From contig CM056581.1 in assembly GCA_029721435.1 (NCBI GenBank), positions 72,092,712 to 72,156,711 of the forward strand: a stretch of 64,000 nucleotides of DNA, given 5' to 3'. The position numbers and the translations under genes are program-made. Shown piece by piece: positions 1 to 11,065 of this stretch. This DNA comes from Gymnothorax reevesii. Its lineage: Eukaryota > Chordata > Actinopteri > Anguilliformes > Muraenidae. The notes beneath the pieces are model-generated. The model ran no database searches. It was not told where the DNA came from and was given only the letters and a program-made list of their open reading frames with translations. Each line of letters opens with the position of its first letter. The first letter of the stretch is position 1.

Positions 1-1516
1 CTACTCTGACTATTCCAAGCCATAGTAATCCTAAATATGTCCAGCACTCAAAAACAAACTGGTCAGCCCATCCATAGATGATAGACATGCAAAAGACAAC
101 AGTCTGGTTAAGTCTTTGATTCAAGAAGGATCTCTGACCAAGCCGCAGTGAGAGAAGCTAAATTCACAGCTCTCTTCTCCAGACAGACACTGAGCCTTAT
201 TATTCAAAATAAGGGATAAATAAAAATTTTTTAAAAGTGTTGTGACACAAAAGTTGTGAATCTGCCACAGGTCGCATGTCAGGAATAGGGGGAAAAAAAT
301 TGTAAAATGGAAAAATTTTCCTTCCAGGCTAAAATTAGTCCTAATAAACATCCAAACAGGTGCTTTCAGAAAATGCATTCAAAGTTGCTCAAATGTGTCT
401 ACTTTTTTTAATAATAAGCTTGAAAGGTGATGACTTCAGTAGAAAATTCATTAGCGTGCAAAAACGTTTTGCGCGATTTCTCAAAACATACCTCATTTGG
501 CAAAAAAGTCATAGCTCCCTTATTTCTCAAGATTTTTTTGCCTGGTTTGCAGCAAAATGTTCAGAAGAGTCCCCTCTGCTAGACCAAGTTAGAAAATGTC
601 ATATGACACACAGAAATCAATGAGCAGAGCTAGCTCAATCATGTCCTCCCAAATTCAGTGTCAAAAATGCAGCTCAACAACGAAATTGTATTCTGGCTGA
701 AAAATGCAGCTTAAAAAAAATGATCCATTGCGACAGAAAAAATTGTTGTCCTGTGTAGCAACCACTTTAGCAACAGTGGCCAACGGTATTCCAAGTAGTG
801 GCTCAGAAAAATCAGTTTTCTGAAGCAAAAAATTCTTCATGTTATTGATTCTCTCACATTCTACTGTCAATTACAGTCATCACATACAAAATATGCGTAG
901 TTCCTTACCGTGGATTTACGCGTAGATTCCGTCATCGACAAATTCAGCGCTTCCTTATATCCATCCGATTACTGGTGTTGATAGCCAATCACTCAACCAT
1001 GCACTCAGGCTGTTCTGCATAACTGCACAGCTATACTTCACGCCCTCGTGAAGCTTCCCGGCAACACTAAATTGATTGGCTCGTTTCTTATCCAGTTCCC
1101 AAGTGTTTAAATATTCTACAGTAAGCGAAATACGTTGATTGGACAAACACAAAGCATACAAGTCTATGCGCAACAACATGCTTGGTTGCATCCTGTCTAC
1201 GTTACGAGCATTACGCAGCTGAAATAGACGTGACTTATGGAAGAAAAGGCTCGCAAAACTGGCCTTGAAGTGTTCAGTTACATTTACAGGATTTAAATAA
1301 GATAATTCCCATTGACCATGTTCTTTATTTCGAATGAAACAGGACCGAAGGATTCCTTCTACTGGATACATCGGTCTCTGGAGGAGAGATTCATAAAAAA
1401 GTTAGGCTGCTACTTTTGCTTTTCGTTTTGGGTTGAATACCGTATTCAACAAAGTTGAATGCAGAGCTTTTTTTCCTGTTTAAAATGTGAACTGCACGTG
1501 CATTAGGGTGGACCCC
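1..1516. other. Unassigned AT-rich sequence
   Basis: I recognise no gene, RNA or transposon terminus here. The longest open frame, on the minus strand at 955-1371, encodes 138 residues with no motif I know. If the GNAI2-like gene has a very long first intron, this stretch is intronic; that is inference. Confidence 0.4.
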
Positions 1517-1522
1517 CTGGTA

Positions 1523-2990
1523 GGGGCGTCACTAGACCCAATACTGTTCTGGGGCACAGCTGGGGTACAAACAATGCGAGCGTGCGAAGCGCGTGCGAGC
1601 CAAAATTTTTTAGCACTAATTTATCATAAAAAAGCATAAAAATAGTGCTTCAAATTATACATTCATGTCAGATTATCTGTATAATGTATAAAACTGCATA
1701 CTCTCCTTATCCTCAGTGTCTCATAATCGAAGTACTCGATGAGCCCGATTCTCTGTTCATACAGAACCCATGTTTTAACGTGAAATAGCTCATATATGCT
1801 CATCAAACATCTAAAGCAATCTCCAGCAACCGAGTTGACAGTGCAAGGCTAACCATTATGAATCAACGTTATGCCTATGAAGAGCCAGTTGGCTATAAGG
1901 CAGCAGCAAACGTCTGCACTAGACTACTTCAATTTACAGCCAGAACTAGCTGGCGAGACGGCAGCTGAAAGTTTAAGCAAAGTTGTGACATTTAAATTCC
2001 AATGGAAATGGCGACACAGAGGAGAAAACAAACAATAAGGACAGGCAGTTGCCCAGTACTAACCTGAAGACAGGTGGAAAGAATGACGGCGAGAGCAGTC
2101 TGCACTGACAGACACCGTTGTGCGTGTGACCTTGTGTTCCGAAGTTCTGAAGTGAAAACTAGCCGAATCACAGCCAAAGCCACGTGAATATTAAGTAGCC
2201 ACATGCCATTGTGTACTATATGGAGTGAAGTGACTAAAGTAGCAATGAGTTACAGTTATCATATTAAGTAGTTGTTTGCATATGCACTTTCTGTCACTGT
2301 AGATTCTCTCCCTGTAGATTATGTGGACATGTAGACTTAAAACGTGATTTTTTTTTTTTTTATTATTATACTGGGGCACTGCAGACCAATATTTTTTTAT
2401 TTTTTTTTTAATGTTTATTTAACAGGGACGATACATACAACATTGTCATAAAGAATGAAAAATGTGATGCACACAAGACGTCTAGCTTCAGCTAATTTGC
2501 AGTCTTTGTCCCTGGTCAGGCTAAAGGAAGATAAAAGATACTGAATACAAAATACAATAATACAAATACAGTGAATAATGCAGTGAACAGATATAAACAA
2601 ATGAACACAGCTACAAAATTTAGATTAAAATTGCACAAGTTAAATACATTAAACATTAGTAGAATACTGTACTGACAGTTACTTGAGAGGAGTTAATGTT
2701 CACATTTCTGCTGCTGCTTAAGCCAGTGTTTAGCTTTGGCACTAAACATCCTTAATTTTGTTTGAGATTTTATTTCTGGTGGTAAAGAATTCCATAGGTG
2801 TGTACCCAGCACAGAGAGATGACTGACCAAAAGTTGTCCTGCACCTTCTAATTTTACAGTTTTGGTTGCTCATGCTCCTTGTCATTGTCCCACAGTTGTC
2901 TGATTTAAAATAAATCTGTGATATTGCTTGTGGGGCCAGTCCGCTGGGGCACGTGCCCCAGTAAAATATGTCTGGTTCTGCCGATGCCCC
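1523..2990. mobile_element. Degraded DNA transposon with 6-bp target duplication
   Basis: The hexamer CTGGTA lies immediately outside both ends (1517-1522 and 2991-2996). The ends are imperfect inverted repeats: GGGGCGTCACTAGACC on the left, and GGGGCATCGGCAGAACC reading inward on the right. Both ends also carry a CTGGGGCAC motif a little further in. No transposase frame is visible. A minus-strand LINE tail occupies the right half and was probably inserted later. The superfamily is uncertain: the GGGGC-rich termini recall Academ- or hAT-like fish elements, but a 6-bp duplication fits neither cleanly. Confidence 0.55.
2403..2930 (-). mobile_element. Rex1/CR1-like LINE 3' fragment
   Basis: Read on the minus strand, about 2690-2830 encodes a stretch containing LWNSLPPEIK followed by a basic, helical tail ending in a stop. 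This is the usual C-terminal signature of CR1/Rex1/jockey-type LINE reverse transcriptases. The following sequence, with CCTGGTCAGGGAC and then a GTCCCTGTTAAATAAA motif at 2410-2430, resembles the Rex1 3' untranslated region. The fragment is 5'-truncated, as is typical for LINEs. The frame upstream of the signature is broken. Rex1 membership is recalled from family knowledge and was not searched. Confidence 0.55.
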
Positions 2991-2996
2991 CTGGTA

Positions 2997-4370
2997 CGTT
3001 CATTGCACCGTTCTGTTGAATCCAAAGAGGGAATATATGGTTTGATGTTGCCTGAAAGTGGAATGTCTATTCTGTTAAAATAAGGTATATTTCAGAATTC
3101 AGATATTACTGAGTTAGTGAGTTGTACTTGTTCCTTAGAAGTGTTGTAATGAGTTTGTGAGCTCGGATGTCCGAACAGCTGGTGTCATTGGAGAGCGAAT
3201 GCCCTGAGCGTTTAGTCAGCAGTTTATTTAATGACTCCGTGTGCTGGCTTGGGGGACTTAGAAGAAAAATTGACAAAACGCTAAACTTTATTATGGCAAA
3301 AAGGCATTTTTTTGTGTTAGGAGAAGTTACTGGTGACCGCTGATGTTCAGCTGCACTTATATTAATAATTTCATGCTAAACTCAACCAGAAAATCATTAG
3401 TTCATATTAAATTTCATGCCTCAAAACTTTGTGTAAAATACATGGTCATTTGATGATTTGACAGTGCAACATCCCAGACTTCGGGGAGACACTTGGATAG
3501 CTGTGTAATTTGGCTAATAGCATGTAGATAATCTAGAATGTAATGTTGAAGATGAATTGTACTTGTGGTCAAGGAGTTTATGATCCAAGAAATGTATAAA
3601 TTTAAGACCCAGCAGTTTTTCAATTCTCAGTATTATTTTTTTTGAAATTTTAATGGTGAATTCTGATGAAAATTTTAATGTTTGCAGTCCATTTTCTCTA
3701 CCAAAATCATGAAAATAAACTAAAATACGATGTAATTTTAAATGCTGAAAGTGTCTTTTCTGAGTAAAGCCACATTTTTTCTCTTTATGAAGCTTAAATC
3801 CTGAATTATACAGCATTAAATTGGGTAACCCATAAATAGCCAAAGTTGGCTTCTGCGCAAAGGGCTTCTGTCTTCTATTCATAAGACACAAATGTTCTGC
3901 TGATTACAGTGAACGCCTTTGAGTTAAATAGTTTTGCTTCATCAGTGGTTCAATTTACAAGTGGATGCAAGCCACAGCACAGCTACTATGCCATGTGTTT
4001 ACATGTATGACATGTGACCTTGTGACCTTGACCAAGTTGTGGCTTCTTTAAACCTCCAAATATGACACCTGGTGATAATAGGCCAACTAATGATAAAACA
4101 ATGGCTTAAAATGACATTATTTGACACCAAATCAAAAATAATGAGTCGGCGCCACCGCCCTCCACCGCCCCGCCACCGAATCCACCCCTGCCTTTTTTTC
4201 TTTCAAAACGCCTGGAACCTTTAATAATCCAAAATTAGTGGGGATTGTTTCATATTAAAGAGAACATTTTAATGAACAAAATGAGGTATTGTTTGCCTTT
4301 ATTGAGCCTGTAATTATTGAATGGTGTACAAGTTAAACTACCAAACATTTTGGTCATGTTAAAAATCCAC
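2997..4370. other. Unassigned sequence, no gene seen
   Basis: No recognisable domain occurs in any frame. A minus-strand frame at 3514-3891 gives 125 residues, lysine- and histidine-rich, with no family signature. A short C-rich stretch lies at 4147-4190. It may be intronic or old repeat. Confidence 0.35.
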
Positions 4371-4439
4371 CTTTTCTTGGGTGCCAGTTCCTGACATGCG
4401 ACCCACAGCAAGTTCTGATCACCTAAGGAATAATGGGCC

Positions 4440-4790
4440 CAAATGAGACGACCACAACATCTCTTTAATGAGACATTAAACCGAGGTCTAGATTCATTGT
4501 GGACATGAAAGATCCCATGACACTCTTCAACAAGAGTAGGGGGTTCCCCAGTGTCCTGGTTTAAATTCCTAACCTGGCTCTTTCAGCCTGCCACCTAATC
4601 ATTCCCTGATCGAATTGGCAAAGAAATTTGACTTCCTCCCCACACCTCGGCTAATGAGTGGTGAGTGTTCTGGCGCAAAATGGTTGTTGTGCATCACCTA
4701 GGTGGGTGGTACACATTGATGGTGGTGAGGGAAGATATGGGAAGACCCCATATGTTCCACCATTAAGTGCACAGAGTACCTTTGATGACA
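4440..4790 (+). repeat. SINE or LINE-tail-like dispersed fish repeat
   Basis: The order of short motifs (ATTAAACCGAGGTC, then a 'CAAGAGTAGGGG' block, 'GTGTCCTGG', 'GAGTGTTCTGGCGCAAAATGG', and 'CATCACCTAGGTGGGTGGTACACATTG') matches a dispersed repeat I recall from many fish genomes. I am not certain whether it is a SINE body or the 3' tail of a LINE. It carries no coding sequence and ends just before the CR1-like LINE, so the two may be independent insertions. Confidence 0.5.
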
Positions 4791-4928
4791 AAGCACTGAA
4801 CTTAATACAAAATTCATTCCCTCATTCATTCACACCAATCCATAGACAACAGGCTCAACGCAACTGGATCATAAGAAAACCAGAGAGAACGAACATCTGG
4901 ACATTCCTTTTCCTGTGAAGATATCTGG

Positions 4929-5384
4929 GTGAGGCTCATTGGCAAACAGGAGACAGGTTTAAACATAGGAGTATGCCATCAACCATCAGCTTTGGAGAGT
5001 ACAATCAATGAAATGCTTTTTAGGAGGATTACGCAAGCTTGTAGCAGTGGTGGGACGATTATCATGGGAGACTTAAATTATCCTGGTATCAATTGGGAAA
5101 TGGTGAAAGGACAGGGTAGGGGGGAGGAAGAATTTCTAGATGTTATAAATGATAATTTCTTGTTGCAGTATGTTAATAAACCTACCAGAGAGAAGGCAAT
5201 TTTAGGTATGTGCTCAGTAATGACCCCGACAGAATTAGCAATGTTGAGGTACTGGAGCCACTTGAGGCAAGTGATCACTCTGCTGTTAATTTTGAAGTTT
5301 CACGGGAAGTTAAAAAGGTGCATTGAAAAACAAAAATTTTCAATTTTAGCCCAGCAAACTATGACAGGATACGCTCATATCTAA
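4929..5384 (+). pseudogene. LINE endonuclease domain, partial
   Basis: This segment is the C-terminal half of an apurinic/apyrimidinic-type endonuclease, the enzyme that nicks target DNA before LINE reverse transcription. Visible motifs are MGDLNYPGINWE near residues 45-56 and the NDNFLLQYVNKPTRE block, both characteristic of CR1-family EN domains. The N-terminal catalytic part is missing, and the sequence just upstream does not continue the domain. The reading frame is lost around 5200-5390 and coding resumes in another frame at 5399. It is non-functional; the assignment is strong at domain level. Confidence 0.75.
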
Positions 5385-5398
5385 GTGAAATAAAATGG

Positions 5399-7388
5399 GT
5401 GAGACTCCTGGACTGTGAGTCCGTAAATGAGATGTGGGAAAGATTTAAGGGGGTTTTACTTGAATCACAACGCAGATTCAATCCAAAGGTGTCCAAAAGT
5501 AAGATGAAAAAGCAGAATCCTCAGTGGATGACCAAAAGTATTTGTAGGATTTTGAGGGAAAAGAGGAATCTTTATAAGATTTACATAAAGGATAATAATG
5601 AGAATACTAAGGCTGAATACTGTAAAATGCGGGCTGTGGTCAAAAAAGAGCTGAAGAATGCTAGAGGACTGTATGAAAGACAAATTATTCAGAGGGGGCA
5701 AAAACTAACCCGAAGCGCTTCTTTCAGTACTGTAGCAGAAAAAGGAAAGTTAAAGAGCAGGTTAGTGCATAAAGCAGGGGTGTCAAACTGACCCATAAAC
5801 GGGCCAAGAGGCTTCAATCCTACCAAGCAGAAGCTCACCTGAAAGCAGTGATTTAATCAACTGATCTAGGCCTGCACAACTGATTAGTTATATCAGGTGC
5901 GCTTCTGCATTGTTGGAGTGAAAACCTGCAGCCTCTTGACCCGTTTTCGGGTCAGTTTGACACCCCTGGCATAAAGAATAAAAACGGAACGCTGCTATCT
6001 GATAACAAGGATATTGCGGATACCTTAAACAGTTACTTAGTTAAGAATTTTACCTCAGAGGGGGTGTTTATTTGGCCAGAGGGCATGATAAATGCTTAAG
6101 ATTATTTAGCAGAAATTGAGGTTCGGGATAACGAAGTATTAGACAAGCTGCATAAACTAAAGGCAGATAAGGCAGCGGGTCCTGATGGCTTATATCCAGG
6201 AGTGCTCAGGGAAGTTGGTGAGATCATCTTTAAGCCGCAATCCACCATCTTCAGGTGGTCTTTAGAAACTGGAGAAATACCAAATGATTGGACACAGGGC
6301 AATATTATATCAATACATAAGAAAGGGGGCTGTACCGAGCCAGGAAATTACAGGCCAGTCAGTTTAACTTGCATTGCAAAATATTGGAATCTATCATAAA
6401 AGATGAGCTGGACTTATTTCTTGAACGGAACAGTATTTTGAGGGATAGCCAACATGGTTTTCGTAAGGAAAGGTCATGCCTGACAAATCCTCTGGAATTT
6501 TTTGAAGGGGCCACCGGGACTTATGACCAGAGCAGGGCTTATGACATCATATACTAGGATTTTCAGAAAGCATTCGATAAAATACCGCATAAGAGACTAA
6601 TTTTTTAATTGAGTTCCATTGGAGTTACAGGAGGTACTCTGGAGTGGATTCAAAAAGGGTTACAGGACAGAACACAAAGAGTAGTGGTCAGTGATATCTC
6701 ATCTGAGCTGGGTATAGTGGGGAGTGGCGTCCCCCAGGGATCGGCGTTGGGGCCCCTGCTGTTCCTCATCTACATGAATGACCTTGATAGTAATATTGAG
6801 AGCAGATTGGGTAAATTTGCAGATGATACTAAATTGGGAGGTTTAGCAAATAGTTTAGGGTCCACTAAAGTGATTCAGGATGAATTTGATAGAATCCAGA
6901 ATTGGGCAGAGATGTGGCAAATGAAATTTAAGGTCGCAAAATGTAAAGTTGTACATGTACGTAATAAAAACATAAGACGGGATTACTTCATGGGAGGTTT
7001 AAAACTGGAATGTGCTGTACACGAGAAAGATCTGGGAGTGATTGTTGACTAAACCTTCACAGGCTCTAGCCATTGTGCCGTAGCAGTTAAAAAAGCCAAT
7101 CGGATGCTGGGATACATTGTCAAAAGTATTGAGAACAAATCTAAGGAGGTGATGCTTCTGTTGTACAACACATTCGTCAGACCACATCTGGAGTATTGTG
7201 TACAGTTCTGGGGACCATACTTTAAGAGAGATATAGAGGTTCTAGAGAAAATTCAGAGAAGAGCCACTAAGCTTATTCCAGGTATAAAAGATGAAAGCTA
7301 TGAGAAGAGGCTGAAGATCCTTAATCTCTTAAGTCTTAGGAAAACGAGACTTAGAGGTGATTTGATTGAGGTCTTTAAATATGTTTAA
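5399..7388 (+). pseudogene. LINE reverse transcriptase, frameshifted
   Basis: This remnant encodes the linker and reverse transcriptase that would copy LINE RNA at the nicked chromosome. Order: a basic linker (5399-5770), the hAT MITE, then GPDGLYPGVLRE (6180), NYRPVSLTC (6350), the QHGFRK block (6450), FQKAFDKIPHKRL (6565), GVPQGSALGPLLFLIYMND (6730), and the catalytic FADD at 6816-6827. It ends with a thumb/C-terminal segment carrying EYCVQFWGPYFK and IQRRATKLIPG (7190-7290). In-frame stops or frame changes near 6098, 6397, 6555, 6608 and 7050 show it is dead. The catalytic aspartates survive. Confidence 0.85.
5775..5968. mobile_element. hAT-type MITE nested in the CR1-like LINE
   Basis: The element is 194 bp long. 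Its terminal inverted repeats start CAGGGGTGTCAAACTGACCC and match perfectly over 20 bp, then nearly so to about 40 bp. It is flanked on both sides by the 8-bp direct repeat GCATAAAG (5767-5774 and 5969-5976). The CAGGGGTGT start and 8-bp duplication are diagnostic of the hAT superfamily. It has no coding capacity and was presumably mobilised in trans. Confidence 0.95.
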
Positions 7389-7700
7389 GGGATTAACAAA
7401 GTGAATTATGTAGGATTCCTTCGACTAAGTGTTGTGAGAAGAACTCGGGGGCAAAAATGTAAGTTGACCAAAGGTAAATTTAGCACTGATATTCAGAAAT
7501 ATTTCTTCACCCAAAGAGTAATTTTAAATGTGGAATAGTTTGTCTGACCATATTGTTGAGGCAGAGACCTTGGGGGTTTTCAAGAGCAGGCTTGACTTAA
7601 AGCTAGATACCATTGAGTCATTGAGTATCTGAAGGGATATATTCACAATAGTATAAAAAACTGGCGAGCGTAGTTGGGCTGAAAGGCCTGTTCTTGCCAT

Positions 7701-7740
7701 TCATGTTATGTCATGTTATATGTTATGTTATATGTTATGG
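7701..7740 (+). repeat. ATGTT-type microsatellite at the LINE 3' end
   Basis: Short tandem TATGTTATG-type units follow the conserved tail 'GAAAGGCCTGTTCTTGCC'. CR1/L3-clade LINEs end in short tandem repeats rather than poly(A), so this marks the 3' terminus. Confidence 0.7.
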
Positions 7741-8009
7741 CTGCACAAGATACATCGACAAGAACATGGACAACCGTAGAGCCCTGTACGTTAAATACGT
7801 GCTATTCGCTAGTTCGCTATTCTTTTCATATAATCGAAATGCACTCAATCCCCGGTGGTTATCGCGTAAGCCGAGGGTTGGCTGAGACGTCGCGGTGCTC
7901 TACTTTGTGTCCTTTCTACTACCCTGAAGTGCGTTTCCCAGAAGCGTAGTTGCTGGCAACTAACATAGTTCCTCTATAGACAGTCTGTGGTTCCAACTAT
8001 GTACATTAG

Positions 8010-8765
8010 TGTTACGGGAAATATTTTTTTTTTCTTCAGTAAATCGGTTTCCCTTTTGGATGTATTGTGTGTGCATTTCTGTTGCTGTTTGTTTGTTGCC
8101 AGATTCGTCTCCGACTATCCCATTCTTCGTCCATCAAGCCGCCCATCATTTGCATCACTTATTCCTCCTCCATCAGCTGATTCTCCGTCAGCCAGTCCGG
8201 TGCTGCCCCGTTCGTGGAATAACGTTTAAATATTACGAAGTCCTGCCCGTGCCCCAGCTATGTTTGCTCGTTCGATATTCTGCGGCCTGTCTGTTCAGTG
8301 TGTGTGTCGGGGAAATAACTTGGTCAAGGGTAGACGGGGGCCCTTATACACTCCACACGCACGTAGGTATTCTTTTTTTTCGCCGTCTAGTCCACTAGTT
8401 TAGCGGCAGCTGCCACCCTCTGTATTTTGGTTTTTGACGCATATGTTAGGGTAGTTAGTCATTTTATTTTTGTGAATACAGATATTTTAGTTAGTACTGC
8501 ACTTTTGTTTTTCTAGAAGAGTTTTGTTTTATTCCTTTCATTTATTTGGCAGTGCTTTAGACCTTGTTGTTTTCCCCTAACTTTGTTTTGTAAATACTTT
8601 TGTAAATAGATTATTTACTGTTCACCTATCCTTCACCTTTGTACCGCTTATTGTAAATACACTTTTTGCACCCGATTTCCGTGTACCCTGTCTTTTAATT
8701 CCACCGAGCGCTATATTAATAAATTAAAAGTTCTACTTTTTTGGACATCATCCCAAGACGTAACA
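8010..8765 (+). repeat. 5' LTR of Gmr1-like element
   Basis: The LTR is about 756 bp, starts TGTTACGGGAAA and ends GACGTAACA, giving the short inverted repeat TGTTA/TAACA. It is closely matched by 13611-14359. An AATAAA polyadenylation signal lies at 8718-8723, about 40 bp before the LTR end. The open frames at 7987-8229 and 8009-8398 lie wholly or mostly inside it and are not genes. It has an extra 8 bp near 8733 relative to the 3' copy. Confidence 0.93.
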
Positions 8766-8769
8766 GGAA

Positions 8770-8787
8770 TGGGGGCTCATCCGGGAG
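8770..8787 (+). other. Primer-binding site, tRNA-Pro type
   Basis: TGGGGGCTCATCCGGGAG lies 4 bp after the 5' LTR. It matches the known proline-tRNA primer site used by many vertebrate retroelements at about 16 of 18 positions. It would prime minus-strand cDNA synthesis. Confidence 0.85.
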
Positions 8788-8868
8788 TATAGCGCCACCT
8801 AGCGGGGAAAAGTGGGAATTGCGTTGTTAGTGTGTTCTGCAGGTAAGGTAGTTTTTCGTTAATTTAAA

Positions 8869-10245
8869 ATGGCATTTGTTCTTCGAAAGTTTTTGGCGTC
8901 TCCTTCCATTCATGAATTGGAGCTCTGTCGTAAGGCAGACTTGCTTGCTATAGCTGAGCATTTTGGGTTGTCCTTGTCTGGATCTATGGTTAAGAAAGAG
9001 ATCCGTTTAGCAGTGCTTGCTGTGTTGGTGGAGTCTGGTCTGTTGGAACAAGAGCCTGATTCTGTTGGTGGTGACTTGGTGCATGGGGAAGTTACACCCA
9101 GTGGTGCGGCTGTAGACCTGCCTGGGTCGCCGCAAGCTGGAGGTGAGCCTGTTCCCACGGGGACTGCGCAAAGGCCGCCCCCTACGCTGCCCAGGTTTGA
9201 TCCATTTTCGCCTGTTTCACCGACGTCATCCCCAACCGCTGCGCATCTTAAAATCCGTTTGGCTCACCTTAAAATGGAGGCGGATGAAAAGGCAAAGGCG
9301 CAGGAGTTTGAGTTTCAACTGGCAGTGCGTAAGCTTGAGCTTGAGGCGGAGACGAAGGTCAAGTTGAGGCAGCTGGAGTTGGAGAACTCCAACGTGACTT
9401 CTCTACCGTCCTCGGGCAATACAGACACACTTCCATCTATGTCCCGTTCTGGCTCTATTGACATAAGTCGGCAAGTAGCTCTGGTTCCCCCTTTCAGAGA
9501 GACCGAGGTGGACGCATACTTCACTGCTATAGCACTTCAGTGGCCTATAGACGTCTGGTCTACCCTTCTGCAGAGCAAATTATGTGGCAAAGCACAAACA
9601 GTGGTTTCGGCTCTTTCCCTGGAGGACAGCATGCAGTATGAAAAAGTGAAAGCCGCAGTATTGCGTGCCTATGAGTTGGTTGCAGAAGCGTATAGACAAA
9701 AATTTCGCAATTACTAGAAAATTTCGTCACAGACTCATGTAGAATTTGCTCGCGAGAAAGCTATTCTTTTTGATAAATGGTGTTCAGCTACAGGCACTGT
9801 GGACTTTGGTTCTTTGCGTGAATTGTTATTGCTGGAGGAATTTAAGAAATGTCTGCCTGAACGGGTGCTGGTATATTTGAATGAGCAGAAGACCGCTAGC
9901 TATTCTGAGGCAGCCGTCTTGGCAGACGAGTTTTCGTTAACACACAAACCTTTATTCGTTTCTCGTATTGAAAAGCCTGCTGCGGAGAATTGTACGGCTG
10001 TTGGTCCAGGTGCTGTGAGAACTGCTTCTGTCGGAAAATCCAAAGATTCCCGAGAATGTTTCTACTGTCATAAAATGGGTCATGTTATTGCTGATTGTTT
10101 GATGCTTAAGTGGAAACAAGCTGCCAGTCAAACTAAATCAGTAAATTTTGTGAGAACCTTTTCTGGAGGATTGTTGAATGAGGACAAAACTGAGTCTAGT
10201 TATCAATTTCTTCCTTTGCGATGGGTTCGTTTCTTTAGCCGGTGA
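8869..10245 (+). pseudogene. Gag polyprotein with SCAN-like capsid region and zinc knuckle
   Basis: Gag would form the intracellular particle that packages element RNA. The ATG at 8869 is the first in a long frame 103 bp after the LTR. An N-terminal region is followed by a proline-rich linker (residues 85-125), then an acidic/basic coiled-coil-like segment (residues 125-175). A capsid region, about 9560-9960, contains YELVAEAYRQKFRNY and later LLLEEFKKCLPE; it resembles the SCAN domain of vertebrate zinc-finger proteins. A CCHC knuckle (C-x2-C-x4-H-x4-C) lies at 10057-10098. One TAG at 9715-9717 interrupts the SCAN-like block while the frame continues. Near 10205 a one-base shift moves the coding frame into pol. 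Confidence 0.88.
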
Positions 10246-11065
10246 GCCAGACGGCCAAAAGCCTGTGCGTATTTTACGAGATACTGGCGCCCCGCAGTCC
10301 TTTATTCTTGCCGATGTGTTTCCTTTCTCGAGCCATTCCTCTTGCGGATCCAGTATTATAGTTCAAGGAATTAAATTGGGCTTTGTAACTGTACCTTTAC
10401 ATACGGTTCACCTTCAGTCTGACCTGGTGTCTGGTTTTTACAAGGTAGCTATACGGGATGCGTTACCAGTGGCTGGAGTCTCGTTTATTTTGGGGAATGA
10501 CATCGGTGGGAAGAAAGTGCACCCTGTATTAGAGGTTCTTAATCGCCCTCAATTGTCGGATCCGGTGTGCTCAGAGGTTTTCCCAGTATGTGCTTTGACT
10601 CCGGCTCAAGCTCGTAAGAGGGGCGAACAAGTTATGCTGTCCGACACTGTTCTGGCACCGTTGTTGTTGTCGGACACGGGTTCTGTTCCTTCTAGTGATA
10701 CTCTGGTTGAGACTAAAGTGAAAGGGGTTAAGTCTGTGTTTGACTCTGCGTCCCAAATCCCTGCCGCCCGTGAACAGCTGATTAGTGCGCAGCGTGCTGA
10801 TTCTACTCTGAAAAAATTGTTTTCCGCGGTCGGTTCTCCTGAAAAAGGCGAAGAAAAATCTGTCACTTATTTTTTGGAAGATGGGCAATTGTTGAGGAAG
10901 TGGTCACCCGTTACTTCAAGTGCTTCTGAGTGGAGTACAGTGTACCAAATTGTTTTACCTGACGTGTTCCGCCACCAAGTGTTGGCCCTCGCCCATGACA
11001 ATTCCTGGTCCGGTCATCTCGGCATAAATAAGACATATGACCGTGTGCTTCGGCATTTCTTTTGA
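10178..11065 (+). pseudogene. Pol segment: aspartic protease and integrase zinc-binding domain
   Basis: The first part is a retropepsin-type protease with catalytic DTGA at 10280-10291 in the context RILRDTGAPQSF. It would cleave the polyprotein. A spacer of about 150 residues follows. Then comes the integrase N-terminal domain, about 10900-11062, with VFRHQVLALAHDNSWSGHLG giving the two histidines; the two cysteines follow the stop (KLCHVC, 11098-11115), completing an H2C2 zinc site. The TGA at 11063-11065 falls where gypsy integrases usually have a tryptophan, so it looks like a point mutation. The true frame appears to enter from gag near 10205; the ATG at 10178 is incidental. Confidence 0.88.

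Larger units (their letters stand above)
4925..7740 (+). mobile_element. CR1-clade non-LTR retrotransposon, 5'-truncated and decayed
   Basis: The element carries an endonuclease C-terminal part followed by a reverse transcriptase in the correct order, then a short tail ending in an ATGTT-type microsatellite. Frames change several times (4929 frame, 5399 frame, 6202 frame, 6369 onward), so no intact protein is possible. A hAT MITE interrupts it at 5775-5968. CR1-clade assignment rests on the endonuclease block (GDLNYPGINWE, then a 'PTREKAILGM' segment) and on the RT motifs GVPQGSALGPLLFLIYMND and FADD. Confidence 0.8.

Noticed and set aside
955..1371. 138-residue minus-strand frame
   Set aside because: No known motif, no splice or promoter context; long chance frames are expected in 64 kb.
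7987..8398. Open frames of 80 and 129 residues as genes
   Set aside because: They lie within the 5' LTR, and the longer one recurs in the 3' LTR (13664-14002); shared sequence reflects LTR identity, not coding conservation.
8869..9717. 282-residue frame as a host SCAN-type gene
   Set aside because: It follows an LTR and primer site and is in frame with a retroviral-type zinc knuckle; it is gag.
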